The position numbers and the translations under genes are program-made. DNA of 64,000 bases from Brachycybe producta (Eukaryota; Arthropoda; Diplopoda; Playtdesmida; Andrognathidae), in NCBI GenBank assembly GCA_036925085.1, contig JAUPFP010000067.1, forward strand, positions 372,001 to 436,000. Direction: 5' to 3'. A model generated the notes under the pieces. That model had not been told where the DNA came from and made no database searches. It saw nothing but the letters and a program-made list of their open reading frames with translations. Positions within the stretch are counted from its first letter, which is position 1. Each line of letters opens with the position of its first letter. Shown in pieces: positions 25,108-38,386 of this stretch.

Positions 25108-25961
25108 ATTATAAAACGCTTTTTGTAAATAATGAAAAATAAAAAAAGTTTATTAAAAACGGAAGTTCGAATATCTGATTAATCAAAGTGTCCAGTTATT
25201 ATGGCGTTTCACAAGCAACATTTAAGAAATCGAAAATGTTTTCGAAACCAGAAGAATAACTCAATTACAATATTTTAAAATAAACTTTTCATAGACTAAC
25301 GATGGCGATATTCTAAAACATAACTTAAACCAAAGCGAAACTTAAAAAACTCTTCTTAGACTCGGTATAAAGAGTTCCAATTTATGTCATGTTTTACGCT
25401 CAACTTTATTTTAAGCAAAGTTTTTCAAAAAAATAAAGTCGTCATCTTAAAATTTGGACATTTTCAAACTGCCACACAACGGTGGTTTTAAAGTGTAAGC
25501 GCGCCCCTTGAACTATTTATGATTTATTCAACTTTTCAGGACAAAAATTACTAGAAACTAGAAAGTTTTTTAGCAACTAGAAGGGTAGAAGGTTAATTTC
25601 ATCTCGACATCTTTCCAAATAAACTTATTATGGTTTGAAAATGTTTCAACTTAAGGAAGCATTATTTTATGATTCCCGTCTATAAAAAGTTTATTTTGAA
25701 AGATAACAAACATTAAAATACTATTAAGTGATTCATCTACCGTTCTAGTTTCTAGAACGCTTTCAATTTCTCTTTACTAGTTACTCTCTTCTGAAAACGT
25801 AGAATAACCAGAGATCGAAAATCAGCTGTTCATAAAAAAACATCTTAAATGATTCAGTTACTCTTCTAGTTTCTAATGTTTCATATGTTGCTTATGAAGC
25901 ACCGAATAATCAATAGTTGAAAAGACAATTTCCAGTCGATACACTCAAAATGGCTCCATTA
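25108..25961. repeat. TTC19/POMT1 convergent spacer with family A copies
   Basis: The TTC19 poly(A) signal is followed by a degenerate A arm (about 25220-25300). A longer A element spans 25475-25925: left end GGTGGTTTTAAAGTGTAAGC, arm ACTAGAAGGGTAGAAGG, right arm CTACCGTTCTAGTTTCTAG, plus an extra partial right arm at 25860. No gene seen. Confidence 0.75.
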
Positions 25962-28900
25962 TTATTGTGGCCGATGTACAATAAAATCCCACGTTTCCTT
26001 CCATCTGAGATCGACCATTTCTTGAACTCCGAGCGAGACATGTCCGTAACTGAACACACTGAACACTTTGTAAACATATACGACACTCAAAAACCAGAAA
26101 AGAAGAATGGATTGAAAACATAATCCAGCAATACGACCCAGCATAAGCCTATTATCGAAACAAAAAAAAACGTTTAAAGGATTGTAATTCAATTAAATGA
26201 ACACTTCGACCCAAAAGAATTTACTTCAAAAGTATCGACAGGTGTTCCAATAAAACCGCTGTTAGCAAAACATTGTAGAAAAAAGCGGGTAAATAATGAT
26301 GCAAGAATAAAGTTTTCTCGACGAAGAAATAAGGAACGTAATGAAGTACGTAGCCGAGAAAGAGAATTTCTCCAGCCGACGTGAACTTATTCCAAACACC
26401 TGCAATGATCACGAATCAAGTTCGTTAAATGATTTTCTAATGTGAAAATTGTACGAAGGTTTTACCGAGAGGAAGATCGTAACAGTTACGACGTCTTCTC
26501 AGAGTGTAGACGACGAGAAGAAAGACGTAGATGAAGACGGATGCCGTCGCAACGTACCAAATGGCTACGTTTCCTAACAAGTGAATCTGTGCCTATAAAA
26601 ACCAAAACAAAGTTGTTCGTAAAACTCCGTAAATGTTGTTATTCCGCAAACAAAAGACGTGCACAAAATAAAAACACGTACATTGCTTTCCGTCTGAATC
26701 CAATACGCAACGCCACGTGTCAAAAAAGGCCACTCGTGAGGTTCAGAACTGTAAAGATGGTCCTGAACATTCTCTTGATTAACTAAAAACATTTTAACCT
26801 AAAAAATGAAATTGATTACAGTTAAATGTTATCTTCAATACGAGTTACGTTTGAAACTTAACCTGTAATTCCCAAAATTTATCCCAAAAAGACAATCGTG
26901 TCGGTGCGGTCGGAACAAATTCGGCAAGACCAAGCTCTCGCTCTCGATCCTTCTTGTCTGCACCTAAATAATTAGTACAGATAACAAACTTAATAATTAA
27001 AGCCAAATCTTTTATGCAAATAAGCATGTAAAGACGCGCAATCTGTTTTTTAGAAATTATGCATTTTATGCAAATAAAAAAATAAATCCAAAAAATCCAC
27101 GTCAAGCTTACAAAAGTGCAACATGAGTTCGCGACAAAAACACAACAAATATGCCAGAAAAAGCACATTTTGAAAACAAAACAAAACTGAAACAGCTGTA
27201 CTGCAGACAAAACCACAACAAAACTGTGACATAACACAAACAAATTTGGGTTTTGTTTTTGTTTCAATAGCTGTCATGTCCACATTGCACAGACAGTTTA
27301 AAAAATGTCGCATAGCACCGAGACAAAACACAAACCTTTTGATGTTTAACGACTTGCGCCGGGACATAGAATGGTTTGTGAAATTGCAGACAGAACGAAA
27401 ACAAAACACAAAAGTCGTAAAAATGTTTCAGAATTGTCGCCAATTAGTCTAAAAAAAACTGAGTTTCTATTTTGTTTGTGTTTTGGCAGGTGGATGTGGA
27501 TCCAGCACTTTAGTACATTTGAGAATTTAAAACAAAATCTACCCTAACATAATTTAATTAATAAGAAAATAACAGAAGACAAAAAATCAAAATGCTTCGG
27601 TTTAAGTAACTGTAGAATATTTTTCTGACTAAAAATATTTTTTTTTTAATTATGCAACTTTACGAATATTTCCAAAAATTATGCAATTAGTGCGTTTAAT
27701 GCATTTTTATTTCGGATTAAACAGCTTCTAATTGTACTCATACGACATATGCAGCGTACCCAAAGTGGGTTGGAACGTTATTAAGCGTTTTGTGTGCATT
27801 TTATGCAAGCTTTTGGCCTTAGTAATTGTTAAAATAACAATAAAAGAAAATACTCTTCGTATAACGATGTTCCTCAACATTCCAAACTGTATCCTCTTGA
27901 GCAATAACTCGATCGGTTACGACTTCATGCTGATGGAAACCCCAATCGGGCAACTGTCGTCCAGTGAATTTCAACGCCTGCGACGAATTCACGTGTACCA
28001 GACGAACTTGAGACTGTATCGTATGCCACACGTCGCCTGCAGACTCTCGGTTATTGATTTCGACACGCCACAAGTTCTGCGCCGGCATCGAAACATTATA
28101 ATCGATGTAGCAAGTAACTTCTTGATTTTGTGGAGTCATCGGAGCCGCAACATCGTGACTGTAGCAAATAATAAAACACAATTAAAATACCTCAGGCAAC
28201 AACAACCTCAGAGTGTCGTCGTGGAACCTATTCAAAGCACGGCTGCTCATTCCGTGAACCAGCTGAACGACGTCTCCATGACGTATTCGGTCCAAAGGTT
28301 CCGATACGACCAAGTCGTTACGTTCGGGACGTTTTACTATCCACCAATTGTTGACATCCTTGAAACTATAGCAAGTGACCTGTTGTTGGTGGCTACTCCC
28401 ACGACCGTCCGAGTAACGGATCGGATAGACGTGAGTGTGAGAATGAAGCCAACAAGTACGACCGTGCGTATGTCGAAGAGTTACTTGAGATCCATGTACG
28501 ACCTCGAGTGGTTGACCTTTCGTTATTGAAGCGAGGCCACCCTTTTAAAACATAATAGTTTTAGATATCGAAACCAAAAAATGCAATTTTCAGTCAAAGA
28601 ACCTGGTTTGACGTTAGAATTCCGAGGCTAGAGCTCAAACTATTCTTGCACAGACTAAAATTCTAGCCTCTAACCAGGTTCTCTCTTAAGTGATTCAAGT
28701 GATAATTGATTTTACAATGCCGTTTTGATGGCAACGGTTATTGAATTTTAAACTGTTAGTTGAAAATTAACAACTTGTTTTTATACTTCAAGACTCGCTT
28801 GAAAGGCGCTCGTCATCACGTTATCGTGAGGCCCAGCTTTGTACAGAATGGACAGATGAACATAAAATGTCGCCACGTAAATAGAAACCGGGAGAACGAC

Positions 28901-30542
28901 GAAAATTCCCAAGAGTACGAACAAATAGTAAACAAGGACACGCTATGCAAACGAAAAAAAAAATGCTTCAGAAAATATAAACACGAACCAGACAAACAAG
29001 AATATAACAAACTCATGTTTACATCTGTAATGTTCTTGTCTTTGATTAGTTTCCAATAATCGGAAACAATCGTTATAGCAGCAACACAAATGGAGAAAAA
29101 TCCAACATATTTCACACTAAGCGACCCAAAAACAAACAAACAAACACATAAAACACACATTAAAACGAGTGAGAAAACTAATAGTGGATACGAATGAAAC
29201 AAACCAAGTCGCAAACGTTAATGAAATGAAAGTTAAAACGAGCCAGACGTACCAACGGCAAGAAAACAATCTAAAAACACCAATACAAATTCGATTAAGG
29301 TGGTTTCAAAACGAAAACGCCCTTTGAAAACAAAATGTCAAAACAAATGAGACCCTTTCTTCTGTTCCTGTCGAAATTTCAACAAACAAAAAATTCCGAA
29401 TGCGGAAAACTGAAGAAGCATTCCTTCCATCAGCGCAAACCTCGACTGAGTTAAAAGCGCATTATCTACAAAAAAGCAAAACGACAATTTTAGACAGTTA
29501 ATATTTCGGTGAGAAGCTTCGACTTATTCATTCGTCACCCAATAAAACTAGAACTGCTGCACAGACGGCAGTCAAACGCTTCGTTCCGAGCTCGAGAACG
29601 ATGTGATAAGCTGTCGGAACTAAAAAACTGCCACAAAGCGCAGGAACGAGCCTTAAAGCCCAAACAGGAGCACAATTCGAGTAACCTTCCAAATGAAACA
29701 AACATTTAATAAACACGGTAATGGACCGCTATATGCTTCAAAAATATATCTAACTCGCTCCGATTCGATCAAATTTGAAGGTGCCATCGAAACCAGCCAA
29801 GTACGCGGCAAATGCAATCAACTGTTTACCAAACGGAGGTTGGCAATCGAAGAAGAACGTCTGTTTGAGGTAAAGAGCTGCATATTTGCCATAATGGAGC
29901 TCGTCGAAGCTGTAAAAATAGAGACTCATTTACTAAAATACAAAAAAAAAAACTAGATGTTAGCAGTTTCATACACTACGCTTCGAGGCTGCCCAAGATG
30001 ATAAAAACGAGTGAAGAGACTGACTAAAAGTAAAGCAACGGACACCAAATCAACATCCGTTTGTATGACAAAACGCCGCTTTTGCAATGGAACTTCATTG
30101 GATGACTTTTTCTCCTACAAAAAAACAAAAAAAAAACACCATCTAACGTAAAACACATAAATACGCAGTAGACTATCTCTAAAACACAGAAAGATGCAGG
30201 AAAAAAACTAGAATAAACCCGTTAACAACAGTAGAAATACATTATGAAACTGCTGTATCCTTAAGACTAATAAACCCCCCAATAAATCTCTGCATATTTC
30301 TCTACAGTTGTGTCGATTTAGATACGTTTTTCCTGAGTATCTGACAGAATCCGTCACCACGTGAAAACCACATGGCCACGGGTGTCACGTGGTCTCCGCG
30401 TTCCTCTTACGTCACACACATGTTTTACGGGTGTCAACGACACCCAATAATCAATGTTAAAATGCAAATTGTTTTTTTCGCAAATAAAATCCATATTTAC
30501 CAGTTCTGTATCGCTCTTGTCTTTAGGGTTCACTTCTGTCAT
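25962..30542 (-). CDS. POMT1: Protein O-mannosyltransferase 1
   Basis: ER membrane enzyme that, with POMT2, transfers mannose from dolichol-phosphate-mannose to Ser/Thr, for example on dystroglycan. Fifteen exons: 30501-30542, 29975-30114, 29755-29909, 29539-29685, 29345-29465, 29205-29270, 29023-29116, 28787-28942, 28228-28541, 27854-28158, 26863-26957, 26682-26798, 26466-26592, 26225-26399, 25962-26148. All joins agree in phase and give 746 residues, essentially the length of human POMT1 (747). Seen: luminal F-D-E-L-H-Y-G acidic motif after the first membrane segment, several membrane segments, then the MIR region (28228-28541 and 27854-28158) with [10 protein letters not shown] and H-D-V-A-A-P. 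The C-terminal membrane block has [14 protein letters not shown]. An upstream in-frame ATG at 30689 would add about 49 residues unlike the family, so the 30542 start is preferred. Confidence 0.96.
28585..28690. repeat. Family G palindrome in POMT1 intron
   Basis: CAGTCAAAGAACCTGGTTTG at the left and TCTAGCCTCTAACCAGGTTC at the right, inverse of each other. Confidence 0.7.
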
Positions 30543-31340
30543 TCCTTTTAAATTAAATAATACGTCACTTTTCAAAAGAAAAGCAACCAAACTAGAGCGC
30601 GAATAAACCACGTCATGAGAAACAAAAAAATACCGGGGAGAAAGTCCGACAATTACAAGAGAAACGGCACACACATTACAGGTGGCCATCTTAACCCCAT
30701 GACCGCCATCTTGTATCCATTTTCCACGTATTTTCTAATACAGAATGAAATTAAATGGCGAATATGGTCAAATATTTGCATTGTTTCTATTGTCGAGTAT
30801 ATAAAATGTGTCATCGTGACGTCATAAGTGTTGCAACAGGTTGAATAATCAAAACTTTTGTAACAGGAAAATTACAGCACATTCTATTATCCAACGACTT
30901 ATCTAACAGTGTGACGTCACTTCCATAGGAATATAGAGCCTAGACAATCACACCGCTGGTCAAATCGATTAATAATAAATTAATACCCTGCTCGTTACAG
31001 ATAACTTACGAAAGAAGCTAAAAGTTTATTATAAAGTAGGAGAGTCATGACGAAATCTTTATAAAATTTTAAAATGACTGATTTTTGACCAAAAAATATT
31101 AAAAATGATGTAGGCCATTTTTAAACCTCGATAAAATAATTATTACGAAAAATATCACCATGGAATTGGTTTTAAATACTCCTTAAACTCTTTTAGTTTT
31201 TAACAAATTTTTAATTTCTTTTCGAAGTTGTCTATAACGAGTGCAATTAACAAAATATTAACTATTGATCTAAATTGAGAGCGCCCACTGGTGTTTATTA
31301 GTGTAAGTTATTGGTTGCTAGGCAACCGCCGTATATAATA
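30543..31340. promoter_or_regulatory. Head-to-head spacer, POMT1 (-) / NEK (+)
   Basis: 798 bp separates the two start codons. It contains two TGACGTCA-type sites (about 30816 and 30913) that could serve either gene. A weak family A-like inverted pair may lie at 31030-31230. No coding region recognised. Confidence 0.5.
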
Positions 31341-34114
31341 ATGGAGGCCGCAAGTCAGCTACAGAATTATACTTCAGGAAATGCCGCTTACACGTCGCTA
31401 CAAAACTACGAAATACGAAAACGAATAGGAAAAGGACAGTTCAGTGTTGTCTATCAAGCAATTAGTAAATCGGATGGACAAACTGTTGCTCTGAAGAAGG
31501 TTCAGGTGAGTTCAAAGTCACTTTACCTCATTTGACAACAGGTGGTAGTGATGAGAAAAGGGGGCGGAGCTTAGGTTGTTTACCTTGTCGTTTCCATGCC
31601 AACGGAATGGCATCCGAGACACGTGCGATGATGATGACGTAATCGATAACCTGGAAGGGTCGACACCTGTCTCATTGTAGGATGAAGCTTGTGACGTCAG
31701 AGGGGTTGACAATAAAATTTAGGTTTTTGTCATTTTGTCTGATTAAAAAGGGATAATAATAATAAAAAAAGAATGCAGAAACCCTTTTTGTTTAGATTGT
31801 TGATATCAACCCTTTTCTATCAGACTAATTAACACAATCCTAAATTTTACATCCACCCTTGTGACGTCACAATGCGGCAGATATATATTTATCATTAAGA
31901 AATCTAAAAAAAAAAAAATAAATAAATGAAAATAACTGGATTAAAACTGTAATATTAATTATAATTTTTGTTTAGATATTCGAAATGATGGATGCTAAAG
32001 CCTGCCATGACTGTATGAAGGAAATATCGCTTTTACAAGTGAGAATTAAAATTAAAAACCAAAAACGTTTAGACCACTCTGTATTTAAGGAACACTTTGC
32101 ATATCGCTTTAAAATTATTATAACTTCCTAAACCCATCAATCATAACATCTTGAAATTTGGTTAAGCCAAACTTCAAATAAATATGTACTTGCTCTTCAA
32201 ATTTCAGAATTTTTAAAACTTTTCATTTTGAGATATTTAAGGTCAAAGGTCAACAAGGGAAGAAAAAATGATCGGTTTCGATACAATTCGGGATTTTGAA
32301 ATTTGATTAATTATCTGCAGAATTAAAACGAATAATTAGTTTTTCAACTTATTATTGAAGAAAAAATGACTATAGCCTCACACACAGGGTATATTTGTTT
32401 ACTTTATAAATTATTTCATAGCTTTTCCTATATATTTCATTTAGTTTGAGATTATAAATTTGGGTACATCAAATGAAATAATTCACAATTTAAAAAAAAA
32501 TTTCCAAAATTTTAAAAACAACTTGAAAAAATTGGAATAAAAATGTAAACATGATTTTCATTAAATTCGGAAAAGAAATTGTTTTTTTTTCTGGCAAAAT
32601 CAATTTGGATTTTAATTTTGAGTGCAATCAACTCAATTATATGCAAATATTGTAATGCACTTTTAATTCCCGTCATTCTGACACTTTTTGATTTGATTAA
32701 CAATATACATCACAAATATATTGCAAAATACAAAATCGATATACGAAACCCATTTCGTTGATATTTTACAGCAAATGGACCATCCGAATGTAATTAAATA
32801 CCTTGCTTCATTTGTTGAAAACAACGAACTCCACATTGTTTTGGAACTTGCAAATGCCGGCGATCTTTCACGCATGATATCGGTATAACGTAATCGACGT
32901 AACGACGTTTGAGCCCTTATTTTAAAAAAAAAGCATTCTATTGTTGCATAGTTTTTCCGAAAGCAAGAGCGGTTGATTCCGGAACGTACTATCTGGAAGT
33001 ATTTCGTCCAAATTTGCAGTGCTTTGGATCACATGCACTCAAAACGAACTATGCATCGAGGTTTAAAGTGATCGATTCAATTCACTCAAATAAATAAGAT
33101 TCGAACCTACTGAATATATGGAACCTATTTCTTAGATATCAAACCTGCAAACGTATTCGTAACGGCCGAAGGAATCGTAAAACTAGGAGATCTCGGATTG
33201 GGACGGTTCTTTAGTGCTAAAACGACAGCGGCTCACTCGTTGGGTACGATTTAAATCCGAAATCGTTTCAGATTTTCTCTTTGAAAGCGTTCCAACGCCT
33301 AATAATTGAGTATTTTGTAGTTGGAACACCGTATTACATGTCTCCGGAACGGATCCACGAACACGGTTACAACTTCAAATCGGATGTTTGGTCGCTCGGT
33401 TGCCTTCTATACGAGGTTACCATCGAAAAAGACATCTTTTGCAATGGAAATTGTTATTTTATACATTTTCTTTATATCCCCTTCACTAGTTGGCCGCTCT
33501 ACAGTCGCCGTTCTATGGAGAAAAGCTCAATTTACACTCGCTGTGTAGGAAGATAGAACAGTGTGATTATCCACCTCTGCCTTCGGATTTATACTCACAG
33601 GAGGTTAAGATGTTTTATACGAACAGCTAATTTACGAAATTCTTTCTTTTTCTGTCTTTCAGAACAGCAATACTCAGTAGAAGTTGAAAAAAAATCTTTC
33701 AAAATAAACGTTTTATAGACAAAAATCAAAAATAACATCTGTTGGGTCATTTTCAAACTGAAATGAAAAGCTTATTTTGAAATATATCAACATGAAAATA
33801 CCTTTAAGTGATCAAACTACCCTTCTAGTTTCTAAAACACATTCAAGTTTATGTTAATTTTGCACTTGAAAGACAGAATAACCAGAGTTCAAGATATGCG
33901 TTTATACATTAAAAACCACCCTAAGTTTAAAGCGAATAACGCTTCTTTGCCCGTTCAGCTTCAGCGGTTAGTCGAAGCTTGCATCACTCCAAATCCGGAT
34001 CAACGACCAGATGTTTCGTACGTCTACGGAGTTGCAAGTAACGCCAGTCGAAGATTCAGCGGTGGTCAACACAGTACGACGACGGCGACTCGAAGACCAC
34101 GAAACAACCACTGA
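31341..34114 (+). CDS. NEK7: NEK6/NEK7-type Ser/Thr kinase
   Basis: Small mitotic NIMA-related kinase of the NEK6/7 subfamily, which acts in spindle and cytokinesis control. Exons 31341-31505, 31976-32038, 32772-32882, 32952-33060, 33136-33243, 33321-33415, 33490-33603, 33959-34114 (TGA) give 306 residues; NEK7 is about 302. Seen: glycine loop [14 protein letters not shown] catalytic lysine, M-H-R-D catalytic loop, D-L-G-L-G replacing DFG as in NEK6/7, and activation loop ending in [10 protein letters not shown]. No C-terminal coiled coil, typical of this subfamily. The C-terminal tail is Ser/Thr/Arg-rich. NEK6 and NEK7 arise from a vertebrate duplication, so the symbol is approximate. AATAAA at 34325. 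The last intron holds a family A copy. Confidence 0.95.
33665..33937. repeat. Family A element in NEK intron
   Basis: The inner left arm and complete right arm are present (CTACCCTTCTAGTTTCTAAA, then AGACAGAATAACCAGAGTTC, ending AAAAACCACCCTAA). The outer left arm is reduced. Confidence 0.75.
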
Positions 34115-34907
34115 TTATCAATATTCCGTTTTATCTGTTTTTAAAAACCGTTCCTAAATGTATCTTTTCTAGTCTGTAATCGCCAAGAAAGAGAAAAAAA
34201 ATAAGTTGAAATGAAATTTTATTAGAATGAAAGTTAAGAAAATGACAAAAAAGATTTATAAGTGAAATGTAATGATATATTGTTTTTTTGTAAAATTTAC
34301 CTTGAATGTAAAAAATTAATTCAAAATAAAACATTTTCATGATAATCTGTGCATAAATTAAGAAGAACCTCTTGTTTAAGTTTTTACATAAGGCAGCAAA
34401 ACCTGCTGAGCTTTTGATGGTAAAGTGGATCCAATAATAAAGCTCTCCTTTCTAAAGCTGTTTACAATGTTAAAAAAAATTACGTTAATTAGGATTTGTA
34501 ATTCGCAGCAGATTTTGAAATTCATCATTTTTTCTTTAAAACAAAAAATTCCGATTATCCGAGATTCCGTGTTAGCCGAGCTAGTCTTTATAAATTTTGT
34601 ATGTGATAACTACCAAATTTTGTAACTGCATATTCTTTTTCTTGCAGTGCGTAATTATGTATTTTCCTAAACGGCAGTAATGGGGGAGATCCTAGAGGGG
34701 AGGGGAAACATCGTTGCAAGGTCAATATATGAAACTTTTCGGTATTAACCGAGTTTGAACGTATCTGAGGTGTTCTTGGTCCACATTAGCTCGGATAATC
34801 GTGTTTTTAAAAATTGAAATAGTTGATTTAAACAAAAATATTTACATAATTTATTTTGAAAAAATTCTTTTTTCGAACCCTAGAAATTTATTATTATTTA
34901 ACAAACA
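34115..34907. other. Convergent spacer NEK / INPP5E
   Basis: 3' regions of two convergent genes. AATAAA for the plus strand at 34325, and TTTATT (AATAAA on the minus strand) at 34850. No gene or recognised repeat. Confidence 0.55.
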
Positions 34908-37212
34908 TTAGAGAAACAAACCTTTGACGTAAACACTCCTTACAAAATGACCAGCAGCCAGAGGAATACTGAAATCAGCATAAAAACATCCTTAAAAACT
35001 AACGGAACCGATGTCTAAATCCCTAAGTTTTAAACCATTCGTAAAAAAGGAAAAGAAAAAAGGAGACTTACTCATCTCGTCCCGGACGAAGTTTAACTTT
35101 AAAAACAGCATAAACAGGTTTGTGATCTGACGATTGTACTTTTTGAACTGATTTGTAGCTAAGGCATTCGATAGTCTCCTTCTTACGCATACGAAACAAA
35201 ATGCGATCCTTTACGACAAAACAAATGATTAAAACATACGAAAATAACTTACAAAATAATCGGACATTACCGTATATGCCGGAGTTCTACGTTTGTTCGA
35301 AGTATCGTACGTATTTGATCCCGAATCAAACTTATAAGAGGGAGGAAATAGAATTGGCCCTTCGGCAAAACCAAAAAATGCTTCCTCTAAACAAGAAACC
35401 AATCAGAATACGAACGCCAGCCTATAATCAATTATCGAGATTCAAATCTAAACCTTTAATCATAACGTGATGAAGCTGATCTGCCTCTCGGACGAGTGCT
35501 TCAAACGGGCAATCGAAGCTCTGAACACGATTCAAAACCTCTTGTCGATCGAGAGATAACCGAAAGTTTAGATCTCCGAGCCAAAATGCACAATCGAACT
35601 TGTCCGTCACATCCGTACCTTAATATTTACCCATAAAAAATAAAATGAAATAAAATTCTTGAAACTGACAAAAAAAACTAGTGTTTGCTTAAATTAAAGA
35701 ATGACAATTTGGTGAAATTTTCTAGCAATTCACGATTTTCATTGCACTTCATCACTTTACAGTTTAGCCAAACTCCAGTTCTTTTTACTAATTTCAACGA
35801 TTTCACTAAATTCAATTGCAATTCGCAATTATCCTAGCAATATTCGTTTAGCGAAACTTAATTTTTAAATCAATTTCAACACTTTGGCGAAAATAACACC
35901 CAATTCATAATTTTTCATAACAAATATCAGAAATTTACTAATGTAGTCAAATAAAAAAATCAAAACTGAAGTTCCAATTCTGACAAACGAGTTCAGATAT
36001 TTTTCAGTTCAGATTTTGCCTCAACTTTATCCATACTATTAAAATTTATTCACAGAAGCACTTAGAAGTTACGAAACTGTTTGGTTTGGTCTTTGCTGCG
36101 ATCTTCTTCGGCATTTCTAATCCACGACGTATCTTCTGATAATCACTAATGCGTTCTTTCAAATTATGATCGTGAGCTGTTCAATGTAAATCGTAAAAAA
36201 AACGACAAAGAATTTAGTTGAGTAAATAAGTAAAAAAAAAATTAAATATATTACCCGTTAAATGTGAATTGACGAATAAAAAACTCGTTCCAAATAATTG
36301 AAACGCAATGGCAACAGCTCCTTTGGTCTTGATTGCTGTTCCCTGACGAGTCGCAATCGAAGCTTCTTCTGGTTCTATAACAAACAATCCGTCAACGAGG
36401 CAAAAAACACAAATAAGAAGATAAAATAAGAGACCGGAACAAAACCAAAGAAGTTCCCTGCGTAGAAACACAGCCAAATGCAGCGTTCCCAAGACGACCG
36501 AATGAAAAAGTGCGTGCGAAAATCCAATCGTTTCTTGTAAAACTGTTTCCCACTCACTTCTACAAATAGAACGATTCAATTCATAAGTTTTCCATTCAAA
36601 ATGTGTTAAAAACAGTTTCTCACCAACCTCTGCATAACGTTTTCTTGCGTTCCAACGACGAAAACGTCAGAAACTTCCGAAATACAAAGCGGAAGAAGGA
36701 ATTCGTCGAGATTCATAGGCGGTTCGGATAAGCTGTTTGTATTCCACGTTCCAATAAAAACATTGAGGTGACGGTTCGGAAAATGCGCGTCCAACTGCTC
36801 AGCTCCAAGAAGAGAACCAGAACTGGCTGCACTTCCAACCAAATAACTCCTGCAAACAACAATAAAGAAAATTGCTCTTGTCTCAAATATACAAACGACA
36901 ATTATTTCACTTGTTTCTGGCTTCCTGAGTAGAAATGCGACTCAAACGACCGCCACTTCGTGTTGAAAGTGTAGAAATACTACAATTATAGTCAGATGAC
37001 GACAAAAATTGACGCGAATTGGCGTCAAAAGTACGAGAAACGACTAGTGAATCATCGTCTTCGTCGTTTAACTCGTTTTCTGACTTTTTAAAACCCATTT
37101 CAGCCTCTATGCTTTCGTCACTAGACGCAGACATTCTAGTAATGCTCACAGTTGAAAAAAGTTTCAGCGAAACATCTTTAAAATGATAAAAACGACCAAC
37201 AAGTAAAGACAT
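34908..37212 (-). CDS. INPP5E: INPP5E-like inositol polyphosphate 5-phosphatase
   Basis: Phosphoinositide 5-phosphatase; INPP5E removes the 5-phosphate of PI(4,5)P2 and PI(3,4,5)P3, notably in the primary cilium (family knowledge). Exons 36911-37212, 36628-36849, 36435-36559, 36255-36374, 36078-36176, 35454-35618, 35271-35386, 35072-35208, 34908-34968, all phase-consistent, 448 residues. Seen: F-I-G-T-W-N near residue 130, [17 protein letters not shown] and S-D-H-K-P-V, the conserved 5-phosphatase active-site blocks. C-terminal R-P-G-R-D-x-I-P-L-A-A-G is INPP5E-like. The donor at 36077 (GTTTCG) is the only weak one. The N-terminus is much shorter than in human INPP5E (644 residues) and acidic/Ser-rich. 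The protein ends in ...K-G-L-F-L with no CaaX prenylation box. An internal Met at 37134 is an alternative start. Confidence 0.9.
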
Positions 37213-37436
37213 AGCGAAAAAATGACAATGGGCGCCGCCATATTTTGTCAGCTGTTTCTGTCGCCGCCGAAAGTTTCAAAATAAGTCGCCGCCGAAACTT
37301 TTAAAATGGCCAGCCGCCGAAAACCGTGCATACACGGTGTCTCAGATAAAATGAACAAATTTATACAGGGTGTTCCAAATCAATTTATATATACATTTAT
37401 TTATTATGTGAGTTTATAAAGAATTCATTTTTGAAC

Positions 37437-38050
37437 CCTGATTATTCTGTCTTTCAGGAGCAAAATTAAAAAAAAAAACTAGAAATTGTTTTAGAAACTA
37501 GAAGAGTCGCTCAATCATTTAAGGCTATTTCCATTTTATATTTTTCAAAATAAACTTTTTATAGACAAAAAATTAAAAAATATTGTCTGCTTGAAGTTGA
37601 GTCAAACCCACATAAAAATCATGAAAATATCCTACACCGCAAAATTACTTCGAAAAATCTCCGCTGTTTTAAGAGCGCTAGCATCGTTTTTCTATTGAGC
37701 CCATAGACCCTATGTTAAAGAAGAAGAAAACATTATTTTAAAAATACACAGTCGTGGCAATATGTTTAATTTTCATATTTAAAGTTGTCCAATTTTGATG
37801 GTTCAAAGTGCAATGTGCACTTTAAATATGTACGGATCTAGTGATAGATTGATGTGCAGTTATATTTTTAAAAACTATTTCAAAATTGCGAATTTCTAAC
37901 TCTTATATTAAACCCCATTGAGTACGCCCAAATAAGAAAAAAAAATCCATTAAATGTTGGTAAAAAAATACCTAAAAATAATTTTAAGAAACCACACTTA
38001 AAAATATTTTAAATAAATACAAAAATAAACTAAATTGGAAAAAAAGAAAA
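37437..38050. repeat. Family A half with family R inserted
   Basis: 37437-37640 is a family A left arm and loop (GAACCCTGATTATTCTGTC, GAAACTAGAAGAGTCGCTC). At about 37640 it breaks into family R, which begins GCAAAATTACTTCGAAAAAT and runs to the edge of the minus-strand 5S gene. The same R sequence recurs at 38785. Confidence 0.75.
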
Positions 38051-38055
38051 AAAAG

Positions 38056-38175
38056 ACGCCAACAACACCCAGTATTCCCAGGCGGTCACCCATCCAAGTA
38101 CTGACTGGGCCCGACGTTGCTTAACTTTGGTGATCAGACGAGAACCAGTGCGTCCAACGTGGTATGGCCGTTGAC
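38056..38175 (-). rRNA. 5S ribosomal RNA, copy 1
   Basis: 120 bp colinear with animal 5S rRNA: start GTCAACGGCCATACCACGTT, A-box-like AGTTAAGCAACGTCGGGCC, C-box CTTGGATGGGTGACCGCCTG. A T-run terminator follows (38047-38054 on this strand). Differs from copy 2 at only a few positions, mostly at the ends and around position 22-25. Confidence 0.93.
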
Positions 38176-38386
38176 ATACACTAAAGGTATAAAATCGGCA
38201 GACACAGAAATCATTCGCCCCACAATTTCGCTTTTAAAATGATTTTTATTTGGTATTTTTCTTCAAAAATAATTCCTTTTGAAAGAACAAATGAATTTCG
38301 TTCAATAAACAAACAAATATTCATTTTTCAATGAGATTTTCAACTAAAATTATTTCTCAAAATACAATTTTAAACACTTAGAAAAT

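Noticed and set aside
27732..28529. 265-codon plus-strand open frame
   Set aside because: It is antisense to two well-supported POMT1 exons (27854-28158 and 28228-28541) and crosses their intron. The encoded product has no recognisable features.
30543..30689. POMT1 start at the upstream in-frame ATG (30689)
   Set aside because: It would add about 49 residues unlike POMT1 N-termini. The 30542 start gives a protein of the family's usual length.
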